Positions 46,790 through 59,300 of a stretch of 64,000 nucleotides of DNA are shown here, in pieces. The translations under genes and the position numbers were made by a program. Numbering within the stretch: position 1 is the first letter of the stretch; each line of letters starts with the position of its first letter. The stretch is taken from contig SWDT01000001.1 in assembly GCA_009193035.1 (NCBI GenBank), forward strand, positions 1,116,001 to 1,180,000, given 5' to 3'. The stretch is from Halicephalobus mephisto. Its lineage: Eukaryota; Nematoda; Chromadorea; Rhabditida; Panagrolaimidae. Below the pieces are notes generated by a model. The model made no database searches and was not told the origin of the DNA. It saw only the letters and a program-made list of their open reading frames with translations.

Positions 46790-49435
46790 TTAAAAGAGTC
46801 CACTCTGGTTTAGGGCATCTCCATACCAAGCAGCATCCTTCAGTAACTCAATTTCGAAATCTTGAGGTAACTCCCCATCCAAGTTAATACTGCTATATCC
46901 TTTTTGGCAGCTGCTAGAGGAATCTTGAGTATCGATGTAATGAATTTCGAGAGTATCGCGGTTAGCAAGCATTAAAATCGTTAGAAGGAATCGGGATCGT
47001 TTGACAGGGTCGTTGAAGGCGAACTAAAAAGTAACCATAATTAGTTATTTTAAAATTGGAACACTTACATCAGAGAATCGGATTTTCCGGCCAATTTCTC
47101 CCTCAAATGCATTCAGAATCATTCTTCCGTACTCGTCGGCCATGAAGTCGTCTCTGAGATCATTCAAAATTGGAAGGACTTTCTTTTCCCAGACGGCAAA
47201 TTTGGCATGTCTGGCTGGTTCGTTCTTGAGGACCATCTGCCATTGTTGACTGAGATAAACTTGAACCACATGTCCGATAGATTCTCGGTTATGAACTGTT
47301 ATAATCGGCATGTTCATAGAGATATCATGAACGTCGGGGATTTGCGGCGTTTCAATGTTGATAGTCGTGTCTTTGGATCTTGTAGAACGACGACGAGCTC
47401 GAACTCTGCTCGCAATCGAAACGTTAAGGGAATCGAAATTGGCAAAATTATCAGAAATAACGTCTCCAAGAGGAGCTGGAGTTGCACGTTCAACCGTAAC
47501 TGGCACATTGACGTCACCATCCCATTCGTCCATTTCATCCTCCTCAAGAATCGAGCATTTCGCTAAATCTTCTTCCAGTTTGTTAATGACTTGGCTTTGG
47601 GTTCTTTGAGCATGTTCAAACTGACGATTACGGAGAACTCTCCGAGCATTCTCCATCGCAAGTTTCCTAGTCTCCATTTTGATAGTATTACGTCGGATTT
47701 TCTCATGACGAATACATGAAGCAATAGCAGGAATTGTCTAAATCGAGTTTTACTTACAACTGTAAACTATAAACTTACTTGATGGTTTACTGTGTATAAA
47801 ACAGGGTCACCACGATGCTTTCCTGTCTTCCTGAAGAAATTAGTCCTCATGAAGTTGTTCAGAGAGTCGATATTATGGATTCCTTCTTTCTCAGCTTTTC
47901 TCTTGATGAAATTGTCACGTTTTCGTTGAAGATCAGGAGCCCGAATATCGATGTTTTTAGCGATTTTGAATGGCTTATTTTTGTATTCTGTTTCATCGTA
48001 CAAGTCTAAAATCTTGAATTCTCCATCGTCTTCGAGTTCGATGTTCTCAATCATATGAGGAAGTCGGGCTTCTATGCTGGCCAAACGAGCAGATCTCCTC
48101 TGACCTTCTGCAGGATGGTCAGTTGGGTGTACATCGATATCTGGAGCATCCCCAAAGGACATATCCGCGACAGAAGCCACTGAACCACCAATGTTGCCGT
48201 AGGGATTCATGTCCGGATCTCCAAATGGCTCATGAGAAGGTCGTCCAAGACTTTTCAAGTCATCAACAGTGATATTATCGCCGAGTCTGTCAATGAGAAA
48301 TGATGCCTGAGGATTCTCGCTCAATCTACGGCAAATTTCAACAAGATTCATGGAAAAAATACCTCCACCTGCAAAAATTGTAATTTTCACAGATTTCAAC
48401 AGAAAACGAACCACTTTCACGTCTGCTCGCTTCGAGTTCTCGTTTACATTCAAGCGGGAGGAAGGATTGACTATTCGGAGCATTCAGGAATTGGAAGAGT
48501 CTATGGTTGAACACAGCACATGGATCGCCGTGCTCAGCGAGATCGTAACAAAGCTCGCCTCCGATGTTATGATATAGAGCATTCTGGGAAATTAAACAAA
48601 TTAAAAGTAATTCAAAAATGAAATAACTTACATCGAAATGAACAATGTCACGGATGATTCTGAAATCATCGCAATCATTGCTCATCCGCGAATGGAAGGT
48701 GGGACGAAGGGATATCTTCCGTTTTTCGAACTCCATCAATGGCATCATGTTGCTGGGCATGTTGAACACGAGCTGGTATTCACGATTTTCGGAAATGTAA
48801 CAGGGGGCATAGGTACTGTCGTCCACGGAAAAACGGTCGAATATACATAATCCGTCGTTTGGATCACGCGTGACCATCCCATTTGATTCGATGGAACATG
48901 GAGCAATGGATCTGGCAGGTCGATCGCAAGAAAGCCGGATAACTTTCTCTGACTCGAAAGGAACGACGTCAGAAACGAGTGATTTCTCTCCGTCTTGGGC
49001 TTGTTTTTCTCTGAATGTACATTCTGGATCCTTCTCATATCTGGATTTAGTTTTTATCCTGTCAGCACACTTCTTCGCCACACGACTGTCATCCTTCTCC
49101 ATGCTTTCATCTTCGGGATTGGCTTCTGTTTCTTTCTCCGTGACTTTCGGTCTTCGTTTTTTTTCTTTTTCCGGAACTTTGGCAAAGTTAATGTGGAAAT
49201 CCGTGGCCATCTTGTGGAGAACATCGACTTTCCGAGAATAAACACCAGTACTTCCTTGGATAATCGTAGCTGCAGCAGCGAAATTAAATCCTGAGTCTTG
49301 ATCTGCATAGTCCTGTTCGTATTGCTTCAAAACATCGACCAGATCAATTTGGAAATTTGCCAAGAGAGTAGTGGCAGGCTTGAAGAGGTACTGAAAACGT
49401 TGCAAAACATCTACATCATTCTCGAACTGATCCAT
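46790..49435 (-). CDS. kle-2: condensin II kleisin subunit (CAP-H2)
   Basis: The kleisin bridges the SMC2/SMC4 heads of condensin II and compacts mitotic chromosomes. Exons 48632-49435, 48412-48583, 47779-48368, 47069-47737 and 46790-47023 give 822 aa. The N-terminus holds the CAP-H2 helices: FQYLFKPATTLLANFQIDLV, then FNFAAAATIIQGSTGVYSRKVDVLH (human H2 reads similarly at this place). A charged middle follows. The C-terminal winged-helix region reads VNKLEEDLAKCSILEEDEMDEWDG... and ...FAFNDPVKRSRFLLTILMLANRDTLEI. The ATG is preceded by TTTTTTAGAAG with no upstream exon, suggesting a trans-spliced downstream position in an operon with the Aurora gene 268 bp upstream. The symbol follows the C. 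elegans CAP-H2 gene. Confidence 0.8.
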
Positions 49436-49703
49436 TCTTCTAAAAAACAAAAATTAGGAGGAAAATTAATAAAAAAATGAAAAATAAAAAATAAAAGAAA
49501 TATAAAACAAGAAATCAATCCGTCAAACGGCCGTTTTGGCGCGTTCGGAGATTTTTCGTGTTGGGAAATTTTTCGTGTTAGGAACGGTTGCATCGGGATT
49601 TGAATAAAATCTTTGTTTCTATTTATCGTTTACAGTTTTCTGCAACTAATTCGCCTAAATGACGTAGTGTACATTCGGTTAGCGGTAAATACAGTAAGTA
49701 AAT
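49436..49703 (-). promoter_or_regulatory. intercistronic region, Aurora B to condensin kleisin
   Basis: 268 bp on the minus strand. A GATAAATAG near 49625 may serve as a weak poly(A) signal, then a T-rich run leads to the acceptor TTTTTTAG at 49440, 4 nt before the kleisin ATG. This matches operon spacing in nematodes. Confidence 0.45.
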
Positions 49704-50755
49704 CTAATTAGATTTCCCATTCATGGCCTTCTGGACCCAAAAATGATTCATGACTCCTTGTAGATCCAATCTATTTTCTGGATTCAAAACAAGGAGTTTC
49801 CGGATCAAGTCCTGTGCATCTTTAGAAACGTGATTCGGGAAGGAATAACGGGCATGACGGATATTGGCATAAGTGTCGTTTTGAGAAGCGCTTTCGAACG
49901 GCGGATTCCCCGCCAGGAACTCGTAAGTGAGAACTCCGACGGCCCAGTAGTCGACTCTTTTGTCGTGTGCAGCTCCGTTGACCATCTCTGGAGGCAGATA
50001 ATCCATAGTCCCACACATTGTTTGTCTCCTGAAAGCTCGTCGATATATGGATAATCGTAAATATGACACTTGCTTGGAAGAAGGCGCATGAACGGACCAC
50101 CCGAAATCCGCAAGTTTGAGTTCTCCATTGGCTCCGATGAGTATGTTTTCCGGTTTGATGTCTCGATGGATCACATCCTTGGAATGACAGTAATCGAGAG
50201 CATCGGCTACTTGAAAGGTGTACTGGAAATTTTTAGGTAAAAAATTATTTTTTTCTTCCCCACCTTGGCAGCGGTTTTCTCGCTGAATTTCTCGTGATGC
50301 TGAAGTAACTTGTACAGTTCTCCTCCAAGAGCATATTCCAAGATCAAGTAAATCTTCTTGTCGTCCATGAAGTAGTTGTACATTCTCAAGATGTTAGGAT
50401 GGCTGAAGTCAATGTTTATTTAAAAAATCAAATTTGACTTACTTCAGATGACATTGAATCTCAATCTCACGAACAAGTTGATGAGCAACATTAGCTTTCA
50501 GAAGTTGGGATTTGAACAAAATCTAAGCACGGAGATGATTTGCAAAATAAGGAACTCACCTTGAGGGCAACAATGTACCGTCTCTGCTTCTCCCTCGCTA
50601 GGTAGACGTTGCCGAACTTGCCTTTCCCGAGAGGTCGTCCAATATCGAAGTCATCCAGATTCCACTTTTTCCTGCAAAATTAATTCACTATCCATTCATT
50701 TCGAAGTCATGGGAACTTACGAGGTCAAATTTGTCTGAAAGGACATATTTAACAT
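49704..50755 (-). CDS. air-2: Aurora B kinase (chromosomal passenger complex)
   Basis: Aurora B phosphorylates histone H3 and other targets to control chromosome segregation and cytokinesis. Exons 50721-50755, 50560-50671, 50443-50522, 50264-50402, 50074-50222 and 49704-50028 give 279 aa (AIR-2 is 305). Kinase features: [15 protein letters not shown], lysine in [34 protein letters not shown] (about 142), [11 protein letters not shown], and the activation loop [19 protein letters not shown] typical of Aurora B. The N-terminus is very short. The intron 50029-50073 is GC-AG (AA|GCAAGT): it alone gives SSKRQTMCGT, as in AIR-2. A TTATAG acceptor 21 nt before the ATG supports trans-splicing. Confidence 0.88.
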
Positions 50756-51041
50756 AATTTCTGCGACTTCTGAATCCTATAACGAGAAAATAAATGAAAT
50801 ACAACGAGAAATAAGAAAAAAGGGAAGAATTGATATATGAAATCGGTGAAAAATGGAATTCGTTTCGAAGAATAAATTTCGCGCCGTTCAGTGTGAGAAC
50901 GCAAATTGAAAAATCCCCGAGTAATCTCCAATGCAAATTGTTTAAAAATAAATTTTATTACGTGTTCTCCAAGTTTAAAACAATTTGGAAACAGTGTTCT
51001 TGTAAGCGAATGGTCACTAACACTAAACTAACACTAAGAGA
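50756..51041 (-). promoter_or_regulatory. intercistronic region, FMC1 to Aurora B
   Basis: 286 bp on the minus strand. AATAAA at about 50958 (in GTAATAAAATTTATTT) is a likely poly(A) signal for FMC1, followed about 180 nt later by the acceptor TCTCGTTATAG in front of the Aurora ATG. The order poly(A) signal, short spacer, trans-splice acceptor is that of a nematode operon. Confidence 0.5.
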
Positions 51042-51401
51042 TCATTTCTTCTTTGGAATCTGAAGGCCGACGAGATGGGCACTTTCTTCGACACTCCTTT
51101 CGCCTCCTTTGTACCGCTCGTGGAGTTCACTCAGGACCCGGGTAGACTGGAGGTATGTGGCGTAGGTGGCTGCGAGATGCTCCATCTCGTTCGGGGACTT
51201 GCAATGGAGCTTCTGAGTCACTTGATGCCCACGCATTTGTTCCTTCAGGAAACAGAATTCTTTAGAATCACGAGGAAGGGACTGAATTTAGAAGTAATTA
51301 GAATGCATACATGTAAAACCTACTCCTTTGGACTTCCTGAGCTCTGAAATGATGCGACGGAAGATAGGAATCGCCGTTTTGCTTCGTTCCAATGTTGACA
51401 T
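51042..51401 (-). CDS. FMC1, mitochondrial ATP synthase assembly factor
   Basis: FMC1 is an LYR-like mitochondrial matrix protein that, with ATPAF2, helps assemble the F1 part of ATP synthase. Exons 51324-51401 and 51042-51281 give 105 aa (human 113). The start IFRRIISELRKS matches the FRxLLRELR opening of the family. The strongest evidence is the near-invariant C-terminal block ERSVEESAHLVGLQIP, which in human reads ERSVEESAGLVGLKLP. It is the likely first gene of the operon and lies 231 bp from the divergent Ras-like gene. Confidence 0.85.
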
Positions 51402-51632
51402 CCTGAAAATTCATATATCAACTGGCGAGGAATAAGGACGAAGTTATAAAAGCACGTAAATCAACGGCGATCGGAATGACTGTCCAGCTAGTCTGTGGCT
51501 TTTGCAGTTGTCGGCAGCTGCTAGCCATCCGTGTGTGCTTTCCAGAAACAATGTTGCTGTATGTCTGATAAGCGAACCCGGACAATCTTTGAAAATAACT
51601 TTCTCGTTATTCTGTTTCTAGTTTGGATTTAA
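51402..51632. promoter_or_regulatory. divergent promoter between FMC1 operon and Ras-like gene
   Basis: Only 231 bp separate the two starts on opposite strands, so this GC-richer stretch must drive both the putative three-gene operon and the Ras-like gene. It contains two near-palindromic GGCTTTTGCAG/GCAGCTGCTAGC-type patches, of unknown meaning. Confidence 0.5.
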
Positions 51633-52330
51633 ATGAAACCACTAAAACGCGAATCTAGTCAACCCAATAGTTCCCTTGTAAATTTACGGGTAGTTCGGGT
51701 TGCGTTGTTCGGCGCCCGGGGAGTCGGCAAAAGTGCGATTGCTAAACAGTTCGTCTATAACGAATTCGACCCGGAGGAAGAACTCAGCATGGTGGAAGTG
51801 TATCAGAAGCAGGTAGACAGGTTCCTTTGAGATCGATATATGAAAAATTATTTTAGGCAGTCATAAACGGCGAGCCGTTGATTTTGGAAATACTCGACAC
51901 TGGTCAAGATTTAAACAGTCCGATTGTGGATCAATATTTCGCTGGATCAGACGGGTATCTGTTGGTCTTCTCACTATGGGACATGGACTCTCTGAGTGTA
52001 GTCAGCGAAGCTCGGTCGCGAATCCGACAAGCACGGCTCCGAGGAGACAACTTCGACGACGCATTTCGAATACCAATGATTTTGGTGGGAAATAAAAAGG
52101 ACCTGCTCGATGACGGAAGGATCTCAAGCGAGGTCTTCGAATACGCCCAGACATTCTCGCTGCCGTTGATCACAACAAGCGCCTGGACAGGGGAAGGCAT
52201 ACAGGAGGCTTTCACGGCGATTATCGCAGAAATAGACGAAAGAAACACGACCAATGTGGCGAGGTCAGACGACGGACGACTAAACAAGTTATCCAAACGT
52301 TCTCTACATACAAAATGTAATATCGTATAA
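51633..52330 (+). CDS. Ras-like small GTPase with CAAX box
   Basis: Exons 51633-51812 and 51857-52330 give 217 aa. G1 is GARGVGKSA, G3 is ILDTGQD, G4 is NKKD, G5 is TSAWTG. The C-terminus CNIV is a prenylation box, preceded by basic residues, so it should be membrane bound. The effector region (FDPEEELSMVEVYQK) is unlike Ras/Rap (no YDPT), and the protein best fits the divergent Ras-like group that includes RERG and Di-Ras relatives. DTGQD lacks the Ala of the usual DTAGQ, giving one residue less. The exact subfamily is not determined. Confidence 0.8.
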
Positions 52331-53834
52331 TGAAATAAATATCCAATAAAAACAAGTTGTAAGCCGTTCACAGGCTCCCGTTCGTGAATCACGCAGCGAA
52401 ACCGTTTCATTCGTTACGGTAGCAGTCGAGTCTCTGACTAGTAATGCATTCTTCCTTCTTTTCGCCTAAAATCGTTATTCGTTAATTTACGTAATTATTT
52501 AATATTTATTTAAAAATATAGAAATTAAATAATTAATTTTATTTAAGAGTAGTCCTGGAATTACATAGAATTTCATTGAAATTTTAAGAAATTTATTTAA
52601 CAAACAATCAATTACGTACTATTTATTAATTTAATCTTGATTTAGAACTAATTTCATTAAATTTCTAAAAACAAATCCACTGGATCAAATGCAAAAAATA
52701 ACTATCAACCGAAAACCGCCGAACTAAGAATTTTTACATTGATTATTTCCATCTACTTGCAAAACGAATTTGAAACGACCAAATTAAACATTTAACAAAA
52801 GTCCTACTGACGAAAGAACTTTTTAAAATTCAAAACACCAGGGTCTGTAATTGACTGGTTTTTTAAATTGGAAAGTTTGGTTCGCATTCTTCAGGATTCA
52901 GTGCTGCGTGTTATCAAGATTGGAACTCAGGGTTCAAGGTCGAAATTCCAATTCTTCGTGTTAAAACACATCTGGAAATTTTTCTTACTGTAAAATATTC
53001 TTTCATTTAAGTTGATATAATTGGATATCTGGATTTCTCGAACCACAATGATTTATGAATAGTGTCTTAACACGAAAAATTAGAATTTCGATTTTGAATT
53101 CTGAATTTTAATTTTAATAATACGCAGCACAGGGCTTCTTTGCTTAATTCTTGAATAAATTTGATCTTGTTTAATTTCAGTGTCTTCTATAACAATGACA
53201 TAACAAGAGTCCTAAAAATGAAGGAAAAAGTTGACATTCACAACCAACTTTGGAGAGAGGACCTTCAGGAGATATTTTGCCTGAAGTTATCTTTCAAATA
53301 AATATCACTAGAATTGCCGAAAAATCAATTTTTTATATTAACAGAAATTTCCATGAATATCACGATTGTGGCGATAGAGAATATTTCAAATAAAATGTTT
53401 TTCTTATTTTTTGGACTATTTATCGGACAATAACCAAGATCTGAAATATTAATAATCACACAAAGCACATGATAATTCGTTACAAACAATTTCGGATGGA
53501 ATATACTTTGCATTTTCGAAATCGTCTGGAGATGTGAAATATTCAATAAAATTCTCGAAAATCTGAAAAATATTAATTACAGAGGTTCCGGTAGGAAATA
53601 TAAAATACAAATCCCAAAACGAATAACTATTAAAATGAACGAAAATCGAATTAAATACCACAGAAACCTGAGAAACGGCTAATTTCTGCTTAATTCAAGA
53701 ATTCGTTCCGGGATCTAGGACAGAATTGTCCATTATTTTTTCGACAAGTCTGGCATTTCGTGACGAGAAAAATCCAGTTGTCTTCTTTCGAGTTCTTGCT
53801 TCATTCCGTTGTTCTGATGAATGGATCTTTTGTA
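52331..53834. other. 1.5-kb intergenic region
   Basis: The first part contains the 3' end of the Ras-like transcript (AATAAA near 52333 and 52345). A fold-back element lies at 52870-53145. From 53150 to 53830 the DNA is AT-rich; minus-strand frames at 53325-53660 are open but show no splice structure or domain. The nicastrin promoter should be near the end. Confidence 0.4.
52870..53145. mobile_element. fold-back element with about 110-bp arms
   Basis: AGTGCTGCGTGTTATCA on the left pairs with ATAATACGCAGCACAGGG on the right; AAATTCCAATTCTTCGTGTTAAAACAC pairs (shown here as two motifs, AAATTCCAATTCTTCG and GTGTTAAAACAC) with GTGTCTTAACACGAAAAATT on the right. No open frame, so probably a non-autonomous element. 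Confidence 0.6.
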
Positions 53835-56257
53835 ATGAAATTGTTTTACTTTGTTTGTTTGTTGTTTTTTGTTGAAATCCAAGGTAGGAGGTTTCTGTTT
53901 TGTACAATGTGTAATTGCTCGATTTTAGAAGTTTTTTCTACTTGTCGTTTGAAAGAACAGATATCTATCGCTCTTCCGAAGTCCCAATCCCAATGTTTCC
54001 GTATTTTGAACGGAACACATCAAGCAGGCTGTCAATGTATGTTGTTTCCTTGGTAATTTTCGGGATTCATATATGAATTTTCAGCGGAAAAGTCCGGTAA
54101 CATAGGCACAGTGGTTGTTTTCCATCATAAGTTTGAAGAAACTATTGCCCTATTTGAAAAACACGATGAGCCCATGATTGCTATGGTTAAGTTCGCCGAT
54201 ATGGACCCAAAGATCACGAAGTTGCTTCACTCGTCTGATATTATCAAGGGCATCTTGCTCCATGGACAACCAGGAAGTTTCTCGGAAGACTCAGTTTGTC
54301 CTGCTAAAGATTTTTCGCTCTATAATGAATCCACTTGCCAACAATGGAACGCGAACAGTGCTTTGCACAAGGACGGATTCCGGTTCCTCGATTGGAATAA
54401 GCCGATTTTCATCATCGATAATCCAGAAGAAGAACAACTACTTCTTTCCGATTGCTATGAAGAATTTAACAAGCCACTGATCGATCCAGCTGCTTTTCCT
54501 ACAGTTGATCTCCGTTGCCGAGCGAAAATGTCCATGTTCATGCATGCAGCCGGCAACGCTGACATGTGTCTTCGTCGCCAGAATATTTTCTACGGTTTTA
54601 CTGAAATGTAAGTTTTTAAAAGCATTATTTAATTATGAAGATGTTTAGGTTAGAGATGTGTGGAGAATTATCCAGTTCGAATATCCATTACGTCCTTCCA
54701 ACCCTGAAGGATGGCGATAAAGCCGATATCTTCCTGTTAACTACTCGTATGGATTCGTTCAGTGCATTCAGTGTTTCTCTGGGAGGTGACAACTCTGTTC
54801 TGACTTCGTTGATCCCCATCCTGCTTGTTGCTAATGCTATTGGAGGAAATCGTGAGTATTTTGAGAATCGAGCCCGAGAAAAAAATCGACAATTATTGTT
54901 CTCTTTCCTCAATGGTGAATCTCTGGGGTACATCGGAAGCAGTAGAATGGCTTTCGACATGTTGAGACACCAATTTCCGCGGAAAATGAAGAATTATGGA
55001 AAAGGGAAAACTGGAGCTACGATTACTTTCGACGATATTGGATTCTTTGCTGAAATCGAACATCTCGGCAGTCCTAGAAATAACTTATTTTTCCATGTTG
55101 ATGGTGAAAATTATCCGTTAAATATACAAAAGGTCAGTTTGTTATTTTTTTGTTGAGTAAAATTTTTATTTTCAGATTGACCGTGTGAAGAATACTATTG
55201 CAGGAGTTTTAAGCAGTTCTAGTATCAATGCAAATTACGTTAACATCTCTGAAAATGCCCAATTACCTCCTTCTAGTTACCAAAGTTTCTTACGTCATAA
55301 TAGAAGTGTTCCTGGATTTGTTCTTTCTGCAGACAGTGATCATTATGCATTAGAAGCCGTTGATTCTGTCAATGATATCAGGTTAACTGCTGGTTTGGAA
55401 TCTGCAGATGCTTTGGAAACCTACTTTACAGCTGTTGCGAAATCTATTCTGTCTGCTGTGACAAGCTATATCTATGACGATGCTGAATCAGCTTCTAAAG
55501 ATTATAAATTTAATTCGACTTTTGCTAAGCAATTGATTGAATGTTTTTTCAACAAAAAGTGGAATTGTACGTATTTCAAGAAGATAGTACCTAATTATGA
55601 GGAAAATTTTCGTAAGTTTTCTTTAATCCAATTGTTTGATTTGTTGTGTAATTGTAGATTCGATTAGGAATTTCTATATTGGAACTAAAGGACAGGATTC
55701 CACTATTCTTCATCTGATTGAGGCCATTCTTGTTCAATCCTTGGGGGATACGCATGCAACTCCGAATGTTAAGACTGGGGATCAATGTGAGACTCTGAAT
55801 CCTGGTCAAAGCTTGTACAATTATATTTGGGCATATAATGAGGCTGCGGATAGGGAATGGTGCTATCGGACTTCAATGTTTACTACTAAAGCCAAATCTC
55901 CTGTTTTTGAAGAAGGTGGTTATTTTTTGTTTGTTAGGGATGTAAATTAATTTTTTAGGATTTGACATGAAGATGTTGAATTATTCCAGTTGGGTTGAGT
56001 CTGTTTGGGATGCTCATAAGTTGGAAGTTTACCTGGAAGGAGCTCATTACACGACTCCCCATCTCTTCTTTTGCATTGCCATACTGATTTTCGCAATATA
56101 CCTTACTTGTCTTGATTGGACAATGATTAATGGACAGATCGTTCAACGTGTTGTTGAGAACGGAAGGAATACAGCTGTTCGTTATCAATCTATTCCGACC
56201 AGTGCGGGCCCTTCAAGGAACGAAGAAGTTGTTTTTGACGATCTCAATGGGAACTAA
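53835..56257 (+). CDS. aph-2: nicastrin, gamma-secretase subunit
   Basis: Nicastrin is the large glycoprotein subunit of gamma-secretase, which cleaves Notch and other type I proteins. Exons 53835-53883, 53929-54036, 54085-54607, 54649-55132, 55176-55611, 55658-55915 and 55959-56257 total 718 aa (C. elegans APH-2 721, human 709). A signal peptide (MKLFYFVCLLFFVEIQ) is followed by the ectodomain with GTVVVFHHKFEETIALF, FLDWNKPIFIIDNPEE and the nicastrin hallmark YIGSSRMAFDML inside the aminopeptidase-like DAP fold. A single transmembrane helix (about 656-675, LFFCIAILIFAIYLTCL) precedes a short tail. An in-frame ATG at 53817 is an alternative start. Its 3' end faces the M1 gene 131 bp away. 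Confidence 0.93.
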
Positions 56258-56388
56258 TTTGGTCTCACTTTTTTAATACGAGTAATATTTAAAGTTTATA
56301 AGCTATCGGTATGTTTGTAAAATTTTTTATTTGTAAAACTCAAAAATTGAGCTTTATGAAGAAATGAAATAAGCTCCGTGATGTCAAT

Positions 56389-59300
56389 TTAAGTCTTGTT
56401 GGCGAGGATAAGACCGCTGCATTTATCCTTCCAGATCCATTTGCATTGATTGCTTATTGTTTCTGAAGATTTTCTCATGCAACAATTGCAATCGCTGTCG
56501 AAGTAGGAATTTCCGAATTTGATTAGTTCTCCAAAAATTTGGTGCCAAGCAGGGATTTTTGATTTGACGGTCTCTAATCTGTTCTCCATTAAGGCCCAAC
56601 ACATGTCGGAAAAGATATTTTTTAGTGATTTTGCTTGAATGGGACAACTGGTTCCTTGTTTTGTACAGTAGATGATGTTTGAATAACTTTCGACCTGAAT
56701 TGGGACATGGTAGAATTGTCAAAATTGATGGAACTTACGTTGTAGATTGTTCTTTGATAAGAATGACCTTCTGAATCCACAACTAGGAATCTTGAAGGCT
56801 TGTGGATTTGAATAGGGGATTTGTCGAGGATGACTTGGGAGTTTTTGAGAGTGTCGTCAAAAATGTCGACAGGAACAGTGAACGCTTCGGTCGCGTTCAG
56901 TTGTTGAGGTTCTTGGCTGATGGTGAGATGACCGTTGGACAAGTGATTGATTCGAATAACTGGGTATGAAGTTGATTTAGCATATGAAAGGAAGATATTC
57001 TCTGAAATTGTCAATATTTAAACAATTAATATCACTCGACGGATATCCGGGAGCATGTGCTTGGTCTTTGTCAAATTTCGATAAAAATCTTCAAAAATAT
57101 TTTTCCTTCATTATTTTGAATAGAAATCATATATAAACATGATTTGATATATCAATATGTTGTTTTTTATTTTTTTAAAGATAAATTGACTTACTTGGGA
57201 TATCGGAATTTGCGACTTGCCCGAGGGCTTCTCCGATTTCCTCGACAGAAGCGCATTTCTTCCCACCGTATAATTGGAAAATGTTCCTTATGAATCGGTT
57301 CATAGCGGCTTTCCCGATGATTTTCTCGACGATGTAGAAGACCATAACAGGTCGTTCACCGCACTCGGCAGCTTCGGAATACGTGTTTCCTTGGCTCTGT
57401 CTCAATCTCGCTCTTTCAGCTTTTGTCGCCAAGGCGAGTTTCCTTACTTCGTTGAATCGGGTCTTGGCGGTCAGATTGACGGTTTTTGACTCTTCTGTGA
57501 GGATCCATTCCAAGTAAGTTGCGAGTCCTTCCTGAAAACCGATATGTCAAATTCATTGGAAACTGATCCACTTGGATTTGTCACATAAATTTCCCTGAAG
57601 AAATTATATACATAAAAATCCAAGAGGATGTGACAAATGAGCTGCGATCGTTGTTTAGATTTCTCTAATGTCCGTAGGCAACTGTCGCTCCAAAGAATCG
57701 ACCGCGCAAAGGGACAAATGACGACAGTTAGCGAAATGCCGATGAAAAATTTTCATTTTTGATGGATTTGCGATATATTGCGCAGGAGAGTTACTAGACT
57801 TACTTGGACGCAAAAGTGGGAGTTCTCGGCACAGATGGTGAGTGTGCTCGACACCCACTGCTCGACCACTTGCCGGATCACGTTCGTGTGGGTCATTACG
57901 AAATTCGGGTACTCTATCCACTCTTCCTTCAGGACGATCAGACCAAGACTATGAGCTCCTTCTGTGTTGATGAAAGAAGAGACTACAGTAAGCTTAGGGA
58001 CAGCGAAGGGGATCCCGGTGAGGGCGGTCATCTTCTCGAAAACCTGAAACCAAAGATGAACTTAAAAAAAAAGAACTCTTTACAGTTTTGATTTCGCTGA
58101 AGATCCATCGTGAATCTGAATTCTTCAAGTGGTTTCCGATGTAGATTTCTATTTGGGTGGAGTTGTCGGGGGAGGAGACTTCGTGCATGTTGTCGAAAAT
58201 TACGAATCCATATTGGAACGAGGGAATGGCTGGAGTTTCCATGAAGCAACTCTTCGTCAAGTCCATCATCTTTTCGGAACTCTTGATAGGCATGTTTCCT
58301 TTCGCAATTGTGTCGTCAGGATGAATCAAACACAAATCCAGACTTGCTCGGTTTTCTTTTTCGTCAATTCCGGGAAAAACTGTCTTCGTTCCGATTTTCT
58401 CGAACAATGTTCCGACCATCCAGCTCCTTCCTTGTTCGAAAGCCATCGGTTTCTGCACATAGAGTCCCTGGTTGTTGGGGATAACACTTTCGAAATGCGA
58501 AATCTCCACAATTATGAGTGTGTCTTCGGGGATCTCTTCAGAAAGCGCCAAGATCAGCAGTTGATGGTCAATGAGTCTTGTAACTGAGTGGACACATATC
58601 TGGGCGCCTGCAAACTCATCCTTATAGTTTCAACAAGAACTTGCCAGATGTGCGGCTGACTCCTTTGTCCTCAAAGGAACAGAAACCAACAGACGCCGAC
58701 AGTTGCAAAAAATCGCACTTGAAAAACAGTGGGTTGCCATAAAGCGATAAAGTTGGATTTTCATAAATAAAAATTATCTGGGAATCAGAAACACTCTCAA
58801 AACGAAACTTCTGTGTCAAGGTCTACAAAGAAGTCGCATAAAATAAAATCTGCACTTTGCTCGCAACATTCGAGCAAATGGGGCAGTACTTTGGATTTAT
58901 GAAGATTACAAAATCAGAATAAAATCTGCACTTTGCTCGCAACGTTTGAGCAGATCGGGCAGTACTTTGTTTGGATTTATGAAGGTTACGAAATCAGAAT
59001 AAAATCTGCACTTTGCTCGCAATATTTAAGCAGACTGGCCTATTTAATTGTTGTATGGAAATTCAATTTGATTTTGATACGACTTCTTTATAGCCCTTGG
59101 CACTGGTGATCGTAGTTCACTTATTTCCAAAGAAGAAAAAAGGAATTTAAGACCAATATGATAAAAAATTTAAAAAAGTAATTTTCTATTTTTTACGTTA
59201 TTGAGGATTTTTTAAATTTTATATAAATTTTTTAGAAAACTACTTTGATTTAATTTTGGAGGAGATTGTGGCTTGTAAAAAATTAAAAAACTTACCGCTT

